Source: Mariprofundus micogutta
Lineage (GTDB): Bacteria; Pseudomonadota; Zetaproteobacteria; Mariprofundales; Mariprofundaceae
Assembly (NCBI RefSeq): GCF_001895085.1
Contig: NZ_BDFD01000004.1
Span: 62,001-126,000, forward strand
Direction of reading: 5' to 3'
Length of the DNA: 64,000 bases
Part shown: positions 9,303 to 18,436 of the stretch, one piece after another
Position numbering within the stretch: the first letter of the stretch is position 1
Layout of the letters: the number at the start of each line of letters is the position of its first letter
Program-made: the position numbers and the translations under genes
Notes under the pieces: generated by a model
The model's database searches: none
What the model was told of the DNA's origin: nothing
What the model saw: the letters and a program-made list of their open reading frames with translations, nothing else

Positions 9303-9812
9303 ATGATCTTCGGAAATAAAGTGTTATTACGGCCTCCCTGTGATGGGGATGTGGCGTTTTTGTATGCGTTGAGGAACAACTTTGACTTGCAATTTGCATT
9401 ATTATCCAGACCTAAAGCGAATTCGATGGTAAAAGTGACTGCATGGATTGAGAAGCGACTTTCTGAAGAGAATACTCTGTTTTTTCTGCTCGCAGATAAG
9501 GAAAGTAACGAAGCGTGTGGTTTTATTCAGTTGGCGAACATCGACCTTGTAAGTAGATCGGGTAGTTTGGGTATTTGCATGGGGACTGATTATATTGGAG
9601 CTGGTTATGCCGAGGAAGCCTTGGATTTGTTTGAAAGCTATGTCAAAAATACGTTTAACATCAGGAAAGTGACATTAGAGGTGCTTTCCGATAATCGCCG
9701 AGCTATAGCTTTCTACTTGAAGTCAGGTTATGACGAGGTTGGTGTGTGGAAACAGCACGTTTTTCAATTAGGTAAATTCCAAGATGTGACCTTGATGGAG
9801 AAATTTTTATAA
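9303..9812 (+). CDS. GNAT family N-acetyltransferase
   Basis: A 169-aa RimJ/RimL-type acetyltransferase. It starts with the typical LLRPPCDGDVAFLYALRN block, has the acetyl-CoA loop region around LGICMGTDYIGAGYAEEAL, and ends with the family pattern VLSDNRRAIAFYLKSGYDEVG. In this operon it probably N-acetylates the amino group installed by the aminotransferase at 6171-7283, like PseH in pseudaminic acid synthesis (inference). A GGGGG stretch lies about eight bases before the ATG. Confidence 0.82.
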   Translation: MIFGNKVLLRPPCDGDVAFLYALRNNFDLQFALLSRPKANSMVKVTAWIEKRLSEENTLFFLLADKESNEACGFIQLANIDLVSRSGSLGICMGTDYIGAGYAEEALDLFESYVKNTFNIRKVTLEVLSDNRRAIAFYLKSGYDEVGVWKQHVFQLGKFQDVTLMEKFL

Positions 9813-9815
9813 CTT

Positions 9816-10535
9816 ATGAGAACTGTCGTGATATCCCAGCCAATGCTTTTCCCATGGGTAGGCATTTTTGAACAAATCAGGTTAGCTGACACATTTCTTT
9901 ATTATGATGATGTTCAGTTTTCCAAAGGAAGTTTTACTAATCGCGTACAGTTAAAGAATGAGAAAGGATCGGAATGGATGACCATTCCGCTGAAGAAGCT
10001 TAGATTGGGTCAAAATATTAATGAAATTGAGGTGAGTGACCAAGTCGATTGGCGAATGAAGCATAAGGAACAACTCAGACGTTGTTATGAAAAAGCTCCC
10101 TTTTTTAATGAAATGATGGACTTAGTAGAGTCTGTTTACAGTGGTACTGAAAACAGTTTGTCCGAAATAACTATATTGAGCGTGCAGACTGTATGTGATT
10201 ATTTCGGTTTTACGGAAGGTCGAGAGTTTTTACGCTCTTCTGAATTGAGTGTGGAAGGTGCAAGTTCTCAGAGGGTTCTCGATCTTGTGCTTTGTATGAG
10301 CGGTGGATTTTATGTGACGGGGCACGGTGCAAAAAAATACCTGGATCATGAACTTTTTGAGTCGAACCAGGTAAGTGTAGGGTATATGGATTACGAGATG
10401 CGACCATATAAGCAACTTTATGGAGAATTTACGCCCTATGTCTCAATTCTGGACTTAATAGCAAATTTAGGATGTGATGGATCTTCATATATCGCATCAA
10501 AATCAATAGATTGGAAGGATTTTATAAATGAATGA
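9816..10535 (+). CDS. WbqC-like family protein
   Basis: A 239-aa protein of the WbqC-like family, recognised by the opening VVISQPMLFPWVGIFEQI, the YYDDVQFSKGSFTNR segment and the MTIPLKK motif. Members occur in O-antigen and glycolipid loci and are thought to act in sugar or acyl tailoring, but I know of no firm biochemical role. It starts four bases after the acetyltransferase stop and overlaps the next gene by 8 bp, so it is co-translated with them. Confidence 0.8.
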   Translation: MRTVVISQPMLFPWVGIFEQIRLADTFLYYDDVQFSKGSFTNRVQLKNEKGSEWMTIPLKKLRLGQNINEIEVSDQVDWRMKHKEQLRRCYEKAPFFNEMMDLVESVYSGTENSLSEITILSVQTVCDYFGFTEGREFLRSSELSVEGASSQRVLDLVLCMSGGFYVTGHGAKKYLDHELFESNQVSVGYMDYEMRPYKQLYGEFTPYVSILDLIANLGCDGSSYIASKSIDWKDFINE

Positions 10536-11265
10536 GATAGATAAGTTTGCTCAGGAAGTTGAACAGAACATTTCGAGTTTAGGTGATGACAAAGAGCTGC
10601 AAAAAATGTCTTCTCAATGGCTTCAGACGGCTGGGGCTCATGGTTATACATACAATTTCACTTGGATGGGGCGCCCGATTATTCAAACCCCTCAGGATAT
10701 TATTGCCCTTCAGGAGTTGATTTGGACTGTTAAACCGGATTTAATAGTAGAAACGGGTATTGCGCATGGCGGCTCATTAATTTTTTCCGCATCGATGCTC
10801 GAACTCCTAGGTGGCGATGGAGAAGTATTAGGCATCGATATTGATATTCGCGCACATAACCGTGCAGAAATAGAAAGGCATCCAATGTCCAAACGCATCA
10901 GTATGATCCAAGGCTCTTCAATTGATGAAAAAATAGTGCAGCAAGTAATTGAGGTGGCCAAATCTAAGCAAAGGGTTCTGGTTATTCTTGACTCTAACCA
11001 TACCCATGAACATGTGATTAATGAACTTGAAATGTATAGTCCGCTAGTGAAGCAGGGTAGTTATCTTGTTGTTATGGATACTGCTGTGGAAGATATGCCG
11101 GCAGGTTCTTTTCCAAATAGGCCTTGGGACAAGGGAGATAATCCTAAAACAGCTGTGTGGCAGTTCCTAAAGGAGAATGATCGATTTGAAATTGATAGTC
11201 GCATTGAGAATAAAATTCTTATTTCTGTTGCACCAGACGGTTATCTCAAATGTGTGAAAGATTAA
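10528..11265 (+). CDS. CmcI-like (cephalosporin hydroxylase/rhamnosyl O-methyltransferase family) methyltransferase
   Basis: A 245-aa protein of the CmcI family, class I SAM-dependent proteins that often O-methylate sugars. Key features are IVETGIAHGGSLIF (SAM-binding region), VLGIDIDIRAHNR, VILDSNHTHEHV (metal/catalytic His-Asp region) and DNPKTAVWQFLKE. It is the last gene of the first tightly packed block; a 182-bp gap follows. An O-methyl cap on the repeat unit would fit, but the substrate is not shown. Confidence 0.8.
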   Translation: MNEIDKFAQEVEQNISSLGDDKELQKMSSQWLQTAGAHGYTYNFTWMGRPIIQTPQDIIALQELIWTVKPDLIVETGIAHGGSLIFSASMLELLGGDGEVLGIDIDIRAHNRAEIERHPMSKRISMIQGSSIDEKIVQQVIEVAKSKQRVLVILDSNHTHEHVINELEMYSPLVKQGSYLVVMDTAVEDMPAGSFPNRPWDKGDNPKTAVWQFLKENDRFEIDSRIENKILISVAPDGYLKCVKD

Positions 11266-11447
11266 GCAATGGATCAGTTGTCTGTTTTCAAGTCAAACAT
11301 TGGAGTTGAGGACTTTAAATCTTTAACAGGGGTTCAAATTAGCATCACTGCTCAAGCCCGGAAGAGAAATGACTCAATAGGCTTTGCGACGACAATATGA
11401 CCCAGCCTGATTACATCAGTTTTGATAAATAGAAATTTGTAGTTGTC

Positions 11448-12983
11448 ATGGCTAAGGGAAACCCAAACTCACCTCACGTATTTAGTAATATTATAGCAAA
11501 TATGACTGGCAGGGTAGTGTCTACCCTACTTGCTATAGTGTTTACTCCGATATATATCAGCTTGCTGGGGATTGAGGCATATGGGCTGATTGGTTTCTAT
11601 GTTTCATTACAGGCAGCTTTGAGCTTTCTGGAGTTAGGACTAAGCTATACATGCAATCGCGAGTTGGCTAGGTGCTCCGGGCAAGGTAGGCCTGCCTTCC
11701 AAAAAATGCTTGATACATTGCGTAGCTTAGAAATTTCGTATTGGTGCATAGCTTTGTTGATTGGTTTTTTACTGTCTTTATCTGCACCAGTGATTGCTTC
11801 AGGCTGGCTCGATTCTAGAGAGTTTTCAGCGACATATCTGGAAGACGTTGTGTTGATTATGGCTTGGGTGATTGCAATGAAATGGCCAGTTGGACTCTAC
11901 TCAGGAGCATTAAGTGGTCTTCAACAGCAAGTGTCGATGAATGTAGCTCTAGTCGTTGTTTCAGTGCTAAACTGGGGAGGGGCAGCATTAATCCTCTGGG
12001 CATATGAACCAAGTATCCAGGTTTTCTTTCAGTGGCAATTGCTGGTTGCAATTATTTCAGCTGTATTATTCTTGTGTTTGACATGGTTCCATATGCCAGA
12101 AGGCTTTATGCATGGTCATTTTTCATGGAAGTTGATAAAAAGATTGTTGCCATTTACAGCTGGAGTTGCTGCTAACGCGATTATTGGGACAATTTTGTTA
12201 CAGGCAGATAAGTTGATTCTCAGTGCAATTGTGCCTCTAAAAATATTTGCGTATTATGCTCTGGCATCAATGATGGCTGAGGCCGTTATTTTGTTAGCAG
12301 CCCCTATCTCGAATGCGATTTCACCTAGAATGGCTCAGATGGTTGGAGCAAATGTCAAAAAAAGTGTGATGGTTACTTTTTTCCACCTTTCTGCTCAATC
12401 GGTTAACGTACTTGTAGTGCCATTAGGTTTGATGCTTGCTGTGTTCTCCTATGAAGTCTTGTATTCGTATACAGGTTCAGTTGAGATTGCAGCTAATGCC
12501 TCATTGGCTCTGTCTATTATGGCTGTTGCGAAAATTTTACATGCAAATATGTTGGTTCCATATTCTCTCCAGTTAGCTGTTGGAAGATTAAAACTAACAG
12601 TTATTATTAATGCGATCTCACTATGCTTCTTTTTACCACTGGTATTAGTTTTAGCTAAATCATATGGGATGGAAGGCGCAGCTAGTGCATGGTTGTTGGT
12701 AACTCTTGGATATGTTTTTATAGGAATGCCACTGATTTTAAAACAGGATCTCCAAGGGCAATGGAAGACATGGATTTTATCAAACATATTTGTACCTGTT
12801 TTGCTTATAACTTCCCTCTTGCTGGTATTGAAATTCTTACTGTTCAATAATGAATTCAGCCGTTGGGAATTAGCCGCGATGTTGATTTCAACTGGTTTTA
12901 TATCAATGGTGGCCATGATAATGGTGTTGCCAGAGGTCCGAAAAATTCTAAAGAAAACCTTGATGAGTAGGGGAGTAATATGA
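11448..12983 (+). CDS. Wzx-like polysaccharide flippase (MOP superfamily)
   Basis: A 511-aa integral membrane protein with about 12-14 predicted spans. It begins with an MOP-type N-terminus (FSNIIANMTGRVVSTLLA then YISLLGIEAYGLIGFY), as in O-antigen flippases that move undecaprenyl-PP-linked repeat units across the inner membrane. The paired glycosyltransferases downstream and the absence of any Wzm/Wzt ABC genes support a Wzx/Wzy pathway. It overlaps the next gene by 4 bp. A second flippase-like region exists at 16007-17130, so which one exports the repeat unit is open. Confidence 0.85.
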   Translation: MAKGNPNSPHVFSNIIANMTGRVVSTLLAIVFTPIYISLLGIEAYGLIGFYVSLQAALSFLELGLSYTCNRELARCSGQGRPAFQKMLDTLRSLEISYWCIALLIGFLLSLSAPVIASGWLDSREFSATYLEDVVLIMAWVIAMKWPVGLYSGALSGLQQQVSMNVALVVVSVLNWGGAALILWAYEPSIQVFFQWQLLVAIISAVLFLCLTWFHMPEGFMHGHFSWKLIKRLLPFTAGVAANAIIGTILLQADKLILSAIVPLKIFAYYALASMMAEAVILLAAPISNAISPRMAQMVGANVKKSVMVTFFHLSAQSVNVLVVPLGLMLAVFSYEVLYSYTGSVEIAANASLALSIMAVAKILHANMLVPYSLQLAVGRLKLTVIINAISLCFFLPLVLVLAKSYGMEGAASAWLLVTLGYVFIGMPLILKQDLQGQWKTWILSNIFVPVLLITSLLLVLKFLLFNNEFSRWELAAMLISTGFISMVAMIMVLPEVRKILKKTLMSRGVI

Positions 12984-14101
12984 GCTCGGTTCCATTTTTT
13001 TCAATACTGATTCCAACAAAGAATCGGCCCCATATCGTTGGGTATGCAATTCAGAGTGTTCTTAATCAGGGTTTTGAGGACTTTGAAATCATCTTGGTTG
13101 ATAATGATGATAGTAACGCTACTGAAAAAGTTCTGTGTGATTTTGAAGATCCACGCCTCAGGTACTTCAGAACAGGTTCGCTGAATATGGTCGAGAACTG
13201 GAGTTTTGCTTTGTCGAAAGCACGAGGTCAGTATGTCACCGTACTCGAAGATAAGCAGGCATATTACCCGAATGCCCTAGAAACTATTGCACAGGTTATC
13301 TCTGACAATAACTCTCAAGTAGTTGTGTGGGGGTGGGATGTGTATAATGATAATTTGAACTTGGCATATCAGGCATCCGAAGGTTTCGGTGTCGATACAA
13401 TACCATCGGTTGATATTCTTCATGCCTATGTGAATGATTTGTCTGGCGTGTGGCGTTGTCTTCCGAGAATGCTCAATTCCTGTGCTTCACATCAATTGAT
13501 TCATGAAATTAATTCACACCCTCAAGTAGATAACTTTTTCTCACTGCTCTCACCTGACTTATGTGCCGCATTTTACCAGCTAGGTTATACAGAAGAATTG
13601 AGTATAATTCAGCAAAACCTTGGTCTTGTCGGATATTTTCAGCTCAGTAATGCAGATCAATCGCTAAAAAAGAAAAAAGATATTTTTGAGTTTTTCGGTA
13701 AAGGCGATTATTCAAACATTGTGGTGAATAGCGTGCCGATTAAAGAGACCAAGTTGCTTCATAATTCTGTATATAATGACTATCTACGTGTGCGAAAGAA
13801 AATTGATGGGAGACTAAGCAGCTATCAAATGACACCTGAAATATATGCAAAAATGTGTCTGTCTGATTTTGCGAGATTGCCTTACGAAAAAAGAAATAAT
13901 GAAACATTCAAAGCGATTCTTGAATATATGAAGCAAAATCAAATCCCCAAGGTACCATTGCTGTTAACATATATTAAATGCTATTTAATCAGAAAACTTG
14001 GTGAAATAGCTTTGCTATCCAATATGCGAGATCGTCGTAAGAAAAAAACATGGAAGGCTGACAATATCCTTGATGCAACACTGGTTGGGAACAAGAGTTG
14101 A
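12980..14101 (+). CDS. family 2 glycosyltransferase
   Basis: A 373-aa GT-A fold transferase. FFSILIPTKNRPHIVGYAIQ and the IILVDNDDS aspartates are the standard GT2 N-terminus. The usual DxD metal motif is seen as LEDKQ (around residue 90), a degenerate form. The C-terminal half has no recognised domain and is lysine-rich. It presumably adds one sugar of the repeat unit on the cytoplasmic face; donor and acceptor are unknown. Confidence 0.82.
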   Translation: MSSVPFFSILIPTKNRPHIVGYAIQSVLNQGFEDFEIILVDNDDSNATEKVLCDFEDPRLRYFRTGSLNMVENWSFALSKARGQYVTVLEDKQAYYPNALETIAQVISDNNSQVVVWGWDVYNDNLNLAYQASEGFGVDTIPSVDILHAYVNDLSGVWRCLPRMLNSCASHQLIHEINSHPQVDNFFSLLSPDLCAAFYQLGYTEELSIIQQNLGLVGYFQLSNADQSLKKKKDIFEFFGKGDYSNIVVNSVPIKETKLLHNSVYNDYLRVRKKIDGRLSSYQMTPEIYAKMCLSDFARLPYEKRNNETFKAILEYMKQNQIPKVPLLLTYIKCYLIRKLGEIALLSNMRDRRKKKTWKADNILDATLVGNKS

Positions 14102-14162
14102 ATGCAGAACAGGTGAGTGCAAATTCTGAGTTTACTTTGGGTAGACTGGGGAGGGCTTTTTG

Positions 14163-14876
14163 ATGGATGATCCCATCTCAAGACGCTACATAGAAAGTGA
14201 TTATTTAGAGCATAACCCGGAATGGGATATGGAAGATAGTCCGTGGAAGGCTGGCAAGGTTGCAGCTATGTTGAAGAGATTTGCCATTGAGCCAAAGACT
14301 ATCTGCGAGGTTGGCTGTGGAGCAGGTGGAGTGCTTGGAGCCATGAAGGGGGATTTCCCAAAGGCTGACTTTACTGGATATGATATTGCTCCAGATGCAG
14401 AGAAGTTCTGGGGTGAACTCAGAGATTCGGGCGTGGAATTGAATGTAGGAGATTTCTTCACACTTAACAGTAGGAATTATGATGTAATTCTATTACTGGA
14501 CGTTCTGGAGCATGTAGCCGATCCACATCAGTTTTTAGTGAAGCTTAGGCCATATGCGGACCATGTAGTCATACATTTTCCGCTAGATCTGTCTGCATTG
14601 AGCGTATTGCGTGAAACCCCCCTTTTGCATGTTCGGCGAAAAGTAGGGCATATTCAGTTTTTCACAAAAGGTCTTGCATTGGAGTTGTTGGAAGAGTGCG
14701 GGTTGGAAGTGATTGACTGGCAATATACTGATGCTGCTTTTTCTGCTCCACAACGAGGTTTGAAAACTAAGTTGTTTGGCTTGTTGCGAAGGCTAGTTTA
14801 TATTTTAAACAAAGATATTGGAGCTAGGCTTCTTGGTGGTGAAACTTTGATGGTCTTGGCAAAACCTGAGTGTTAG
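14163..14876 (+). CDS. class I SAM-dependent methyltransferase
   Basis: A 237-aa methyltransferase with motif I as ICEVGCGAGGVLGAM, an acidic loop in FTGYDIAP, and DVILLLDVLEHVADP as motif IV, the Methyltransf_11/23 order. The ATG at 14163 is preferred because GGGGAGGG ends seven bases before it; a TTG three bases upstream is the alternative. Located among glycosyltransferases, it likely methylates a sugar or the chain end. Substrate unknown. Confidence 0.82.
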   Translation: MDDPISRRYIESDYLEHNPEWDMEDSPWKAGKVAAMLKRFAIEPKTICEVGCGAGGVLGAMKGDFPKADFTGYDIAPDAEKFWGELRDSGVELNVGDFFTLNSRNYDVILLLDVLEHVADPHQFLVKLRPYADHVVIHFPLDLSALSVLRETPLLHVRRKVGHIQFFTKGLALELLEECGLEVIDWQYTDAAFSAPQRGLKTKLFGLLRRLVYILNKDIGARLLGGETLMVLAKPEC

Positions 14877-14879
14877 CCG

Positions 14880-15920
14880 TTGAATGATGTGATTTTCACA
14901 AAAATCCTTTATGCGCCGAATATTCATCAGGGCGGAGGTAGGACTTTGCTGCTACCTTTGCTGGAATCGCTGGAAAATACAGATGGTATATTATTTGTTT
15001 TAGATGAAAGACTTATTTTACCAGCAAGTTGGAAGCCAGTGGGCACGTTGCTGATAGTTCACCCTGGGTTTTTCTCCAGACTCAATGTTGAGTTTCAGTT
15101 GCGAAAACTATTTACAGCGACTTCGCATGCGTTGTGTATGGGAAACTTGCCGCCGTTGATGGCAGAGGGTGGAAAAACAACTGTTTTTATACAGAATTGT
15201 TATCTAATTGATCAGTTGCCATTAACTGGGTTTCCTTCTTTGGTTCGTGCAAGAATTATGATGGAAAGATGGTGGTTGAGATTTCGTGCTGGTTCTATTG
15301 ATAGGTTTATCGTTCAAACGAACTCAATGGCTTTGCGGTTGAAAAAACACTTGAGTAGAAATGCAGATATTATTCCATTCTTTCAATTGCCTGAAGTTGC
15401 TGATTCATCAGTAGCGATAGAGAAAACTCAATACGATTATTTGTATGTGGCTAGCGGTGAACCACATAAAAATCATAAAGTATTAATTCAGGCATGGGTA
15501 GATTTGGCTAAGATTGGCCAATTTCCTTCGCTTTGTTTAACTTTGGATCGACATAAATTCTTTGAATTATATGACTGGATTCGGATGAAAACTGATCAGT
15601 ACGATTTGCACATTAAGTTCAAATATGATTTGTCACAAAATGAAGTAACGCAATTGTATGGTAAGGCTAGAGCCTTGATCTATCCATCATTGTTTGAATC
15701 CTTTGGGTTGCCTCTCATTGAAGCTGCCCATGCAGGTTTGCCTGTGTTGGCAGCTGACCTGGATTATGTGCATGATGTTATCATTGCAAGTGCAACGTTT
15801 GATCCTAACTCACCACAAGATATTGCATCCGCAGTATCAAAGTTTACTTATAATCCTGCATCTATTCCGAAACCAATGAGTACTCCTGATCAATTCCTAT
15901 TATCAGTGTTTAAAAAATAA
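14880..15920 (+). CDS. family 4-like glycosyltransferase
   Basis: A 346-aa GT-B transferase. The N-terminal glycine loop is HQGGGRTLLL. The C-terminal donor-binding domain shows YVASGEPHKNHKVLI and ALIYPSLFESFGLPLIEA, the second containing the E-x7-E motif of GT4 enzymes. The start is a TTG at 14880, three bases after the previous stop (GTG at 14889 is the alternative). It probably adds a sugar of the repeat unit. Confidence 0.82.
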   Translation: MNDVIFTKILYAPNIHQGGGRTLLLPLLESLENTDGILFVLDERLILPASWKPVGTLLIVHPGFFSRLNVEFQLRKLFTATSHALCMGNLPPLMAEGGKTTVFIQNCYLIDQLPLTGFPSLVRARIMMERWWLRFRAGSIDRFIVQTNSMALRLKKHLSRNADIIPFFQLPEVADSSVAIEKTQYDYLYVASGEPHKNHKVLIQAWVDLAKIGQFPSLCLTLDRHKFFELYDWIRMKTDQYDLHIKFKYDLSQNEVTQLYGKARALIYPSLFESFGLPLIEAAHAGLPVLAADLDYVHDVIIASATFDPNSPQDIASAVSKFTYNPASIPKPMSTPDQFLLSVFKK

Positions 15921-16006
15921 TAGTCTTCCCGTGCTATTGATCACATTATCTAATTTATGTTGAATGGACTATACTCATTCAAGGCTAGCGTCGTGTCGGG
16001 GAATTA

Positions 16007-18436
16007 GTGGCTAAATTAATCAAAATAATTGAAAACAATGCTTTTTCAATGGCAATAGCATTCAATATGTTCGCGATGACATTTTTTTTAATCGCATTAA
16101 GTGTGACAGGCCATCCTGAGATGGCTGCAGATGTGGGGGTTATACAAGGGGCCTTGTTGGCTGCATTCATGGCATTTTCTGCCAATGCAAGAAACCTGAT
16201 TCTTGCCAGTAAAACTGATATTGAAATAAAAGAACAGTTTGGATTCCGAGTGGTTTTATTACTACCGCTGGCCGTAGTCGTATTTTTTCTAAGTAATACT
16301 ATGGTGGAGTCAACAATAGTCGTAACTGTCATGCTGATTCTACGACGCTGTGCAGAATGGATGGCAGAACTTCATATCAGTGAACGGGAAAAATATGGTG
16401 ACATGCCATATGCGTTCAGATTCATCTTATTTCAGTTTGTAAGTTTAACTTTGTTGATTGCTTCCCCCTTAATAAATGGCGGTCAGGATTTTATTCTGGC
16501 ACTTGGAATTTGGGCAGCAACCCCCATTCTTCAATCCATGCCATTTTTCATCAGGATGGTGAAATCATCTTCTCTGCCTTCAATGCGTTCATTTTTGCCA
16601 CATCTTGGCTCAAGCTGGGCAATAGCTATTTCCACTTATATTTTCAGGGTGCTTATTATCTTAATGGCAGGGAGAGTTGTGGGAGGGATGTTGATTTCTG
16701 CGTATGCCATTGGGGGTATGCTAAACGCAGTTTATACATATGCTATAGGTCCAAGTCAGGCCTTGAAAGCCAAATCAAGCAGCAATGCCGTACCTGATGC
16801 TTTGCGATTGACCGTAATCATATTACTTGCTGTAGGGTTCTGTGTAATTATTAGTGCATTTACCCTTGATTGGATTGATGAAACAAAGCTATTTATCCAA
16901 ACAATAGGGTTTTCGTTTATGGGTGGTGGTCTAATGATTCTAGCCCAGCATCACCGCATTCACATGTTGCAAATCCTTAAAATTAGTGCATTCGTCCCGG
17001 ATGTCCTCTCGAATGTATTGCTGATTGCCACGATACCGTTTATTTATTTTTTACTTGGCGTGGAGTCACTATCTGCTCTGTTTTTCTGGAGTGGAATACT
17101 TGCATATGTTTTCTATGCGCTGTCACCTGCTATTACCCATTGGACTGATAGAAATCAGGATCGAGAAAATGGATATAAATTGACACGGTTGCATCATCAT
17201 TCGAGGCAGGCTTGGTTACTGTTTTTAATGTTTATACCTGTATTTTTTCAGCTGAGTGGTCGTATTTTCAATTCTCCAGTGATGTTGTTTGATGCAAAGG
17301 GTATGTTGTTTGACCTTCCATTGCCTATAGCGGCAATAGTTTGCTTTGTCGCAATTGCCCTATTGGTTAACTTTGATCGTGTTCGGCTCTCGGTAAGCGT
17401 TTTATTTGTTGTTTTCACCTGCATGTTATTGACCTCGGTTATTGCTTTCAATCTTGCTGATGTAGAGCAGAATGTAGGAAAGTTCATATTGTTAATGCAA
17501 TACATATTACCCCTTTTTGCTTTAGTGCTGGGGCAGAGTTATGTGCAGCCGGAAAATAGTAGCTATCGGTTTGAAGCTATATTTTTATATATCTTGGCTG
17601 TAGTGGTTCCCTTGCAACTTTTAGCTACGCTACTTCAAGGCCACAATATTTTAACGCCCTATCTTTATGTGATAAGTATTTACCAGCATTTAGATTATGT
17701 CCCGGTGATATTTGTGAGTGGATATTTGCTTGCTTTGTACTCTGAGTTTGATGAGCCAAGTTTGCGCAAGGTGCTGTTATGGCTTTCTCCTTTTATGGGT
17801 GTGTATGTAATTTATTCAGATTCGCTGGGCGCAATTACACTATTGTTCGTAGGCGGAACTTTGGCCCCTTTTGTTCTTTCAAAGCTAAATACTTCAAAGT
17901 TGGCTATTGGATTCGTATTTGTATCACTGTTAGTTGCATTCATAGCCCGGCCGGATTCAAATTTACAGGGAGTAACTGCTTCCATAGAACAAGCTGGAAT
18001 TAATAATGAGACGGAGATGGATGGTAGATTAAAACACTGGGAATTGTATACCAAAGGTATTACAGAGGACTTTCCAACTTTCTTGTTTGGTCATAGCCAG
18101 CAACCTGATCAGCTGGAAGTCAGGAGTGCTTATAATTACTACCTGGGATTAATTTATAACTTTGGTTTTATGGCTTTAATACCACTTGGATCTTTAATAA
18201 TTTTTACAGTGATTAAGCTTTACAATAAGCGCAAGGATCCTGCACTTTCATCTTCTTCCCTTGCTTTAGCGGGACTGGTACTGTTTTTCCTGTTGATAGA
18301 AAATTCTTTTAATGTTTCTTTGCGGCAGCCATATCCTGGAATTATAATATTCTTTATATGGGGAGTTCTGCTTAGTAGATTATCGGAAGCGGGTAACGGT
18401 AATTTGAAACTCTCAAAAAAAATGGATGTACAGTGA
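16007..18436 (+). CDS. apparent fusion of a Wzx-like flippase and a Wzy/O-antigen-ligase-like polymerase
   Basis: An 809-aa, almost entirely membrane protein, about twice the length of either Wzx or Wzy. Residues 1 to about 375 look like an MOP-type flippase, with many spans and a SAYAIGGMLNAVYTYAIGPSQ-like pore segment. After a charged linker (around residues 375-395, HWTDRNQDRENG), residues 400-800 look like an O-antigen polymerase/ligase: a long series of spans, then a large loop with GRLKHWELYTKG and SAYNYYLGLIYNFGFMALIP, resembling the Wzy_C segment. The start is GTG with CGGGGA upstream. No stop or frameshift separates the halves, so this is one reading frame. The domain assignment is by pattern and unconfirmed. 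Confidence 0.68.
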   Translation: MAKLIKIIENNAFSMAIAFNMFAMTFFLIALSVTGHPEMAADVGVIQGALLAAFMAFSANARNLILASKTDIEIKEQFGFRVVLLLPLAVVVFFLSNTMVESTIVVTVMLILRRCAEWMAELHISEREKYGDMPYAFRFILFQFVSLTLLIASPLINGGQDFILALGIWAATPILQSMPFFIRMVKSSSLPSMRSFLPHLGSSWAIAISTYIFRVLIILMAGRVVGGMLISAYAIGGMLNAVYTYAIGPSQALKAKSSSNAVPDALRLTVIILLAVGFCVIISAFTLDWIDETKLFIQTIGFSFMGGGLMILAQHHRIHMLQILKISAFVPDVLSNVLLIATIPFIYFLLGVESLSALFFWSGILAYVFYALSPAITHWTDRNQDRENGYKLTRLHHHSRQAWLLFLMFIPVFFQLSGRIFNSPVMLFDAKGMLFDLPLPIAAIVCFVAIALLVNFDRVRLSVSVLFVVFTCMLLTSVIAFNLADVEQNVGKFILLMQYILPLFALVLGQSYVQPENSSYRFEAIFLYILAVVVPLQLLATLLQGHNILTPYLYVISIYQHLDYVPVIFVSGYLLALYSEFDEPSLRKVLLWLSPFMGVYVIYSDSLGAITLLFVGGTLAPFVLSKLNTSKLAIGFVFVSLLVAFIARPDSNLQGVTASIEQAGINNETEMDGRLKHWELYTKGITEDFPTFLFGHSQQPDQLEVRSAYNYYLGLIYNFGFMALIPLGSLIIFTVIKLYNKRKDPALSSSSLALAGLVLFFLLIENSFNVSLRQPYPGIIIFFIWGVLLSRLSEAGNGNLKLSKKMDVQ

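Noticed and set aside
11269-11400. A 43-codon ATG frame in the 182-bp gap after the CmcI-like gene.
   Set aside because: No ribosome binding site, no recognisable motif and no overlap with neighbours; it may be a remnant, but there is not enough to call a gene or pseudogene.
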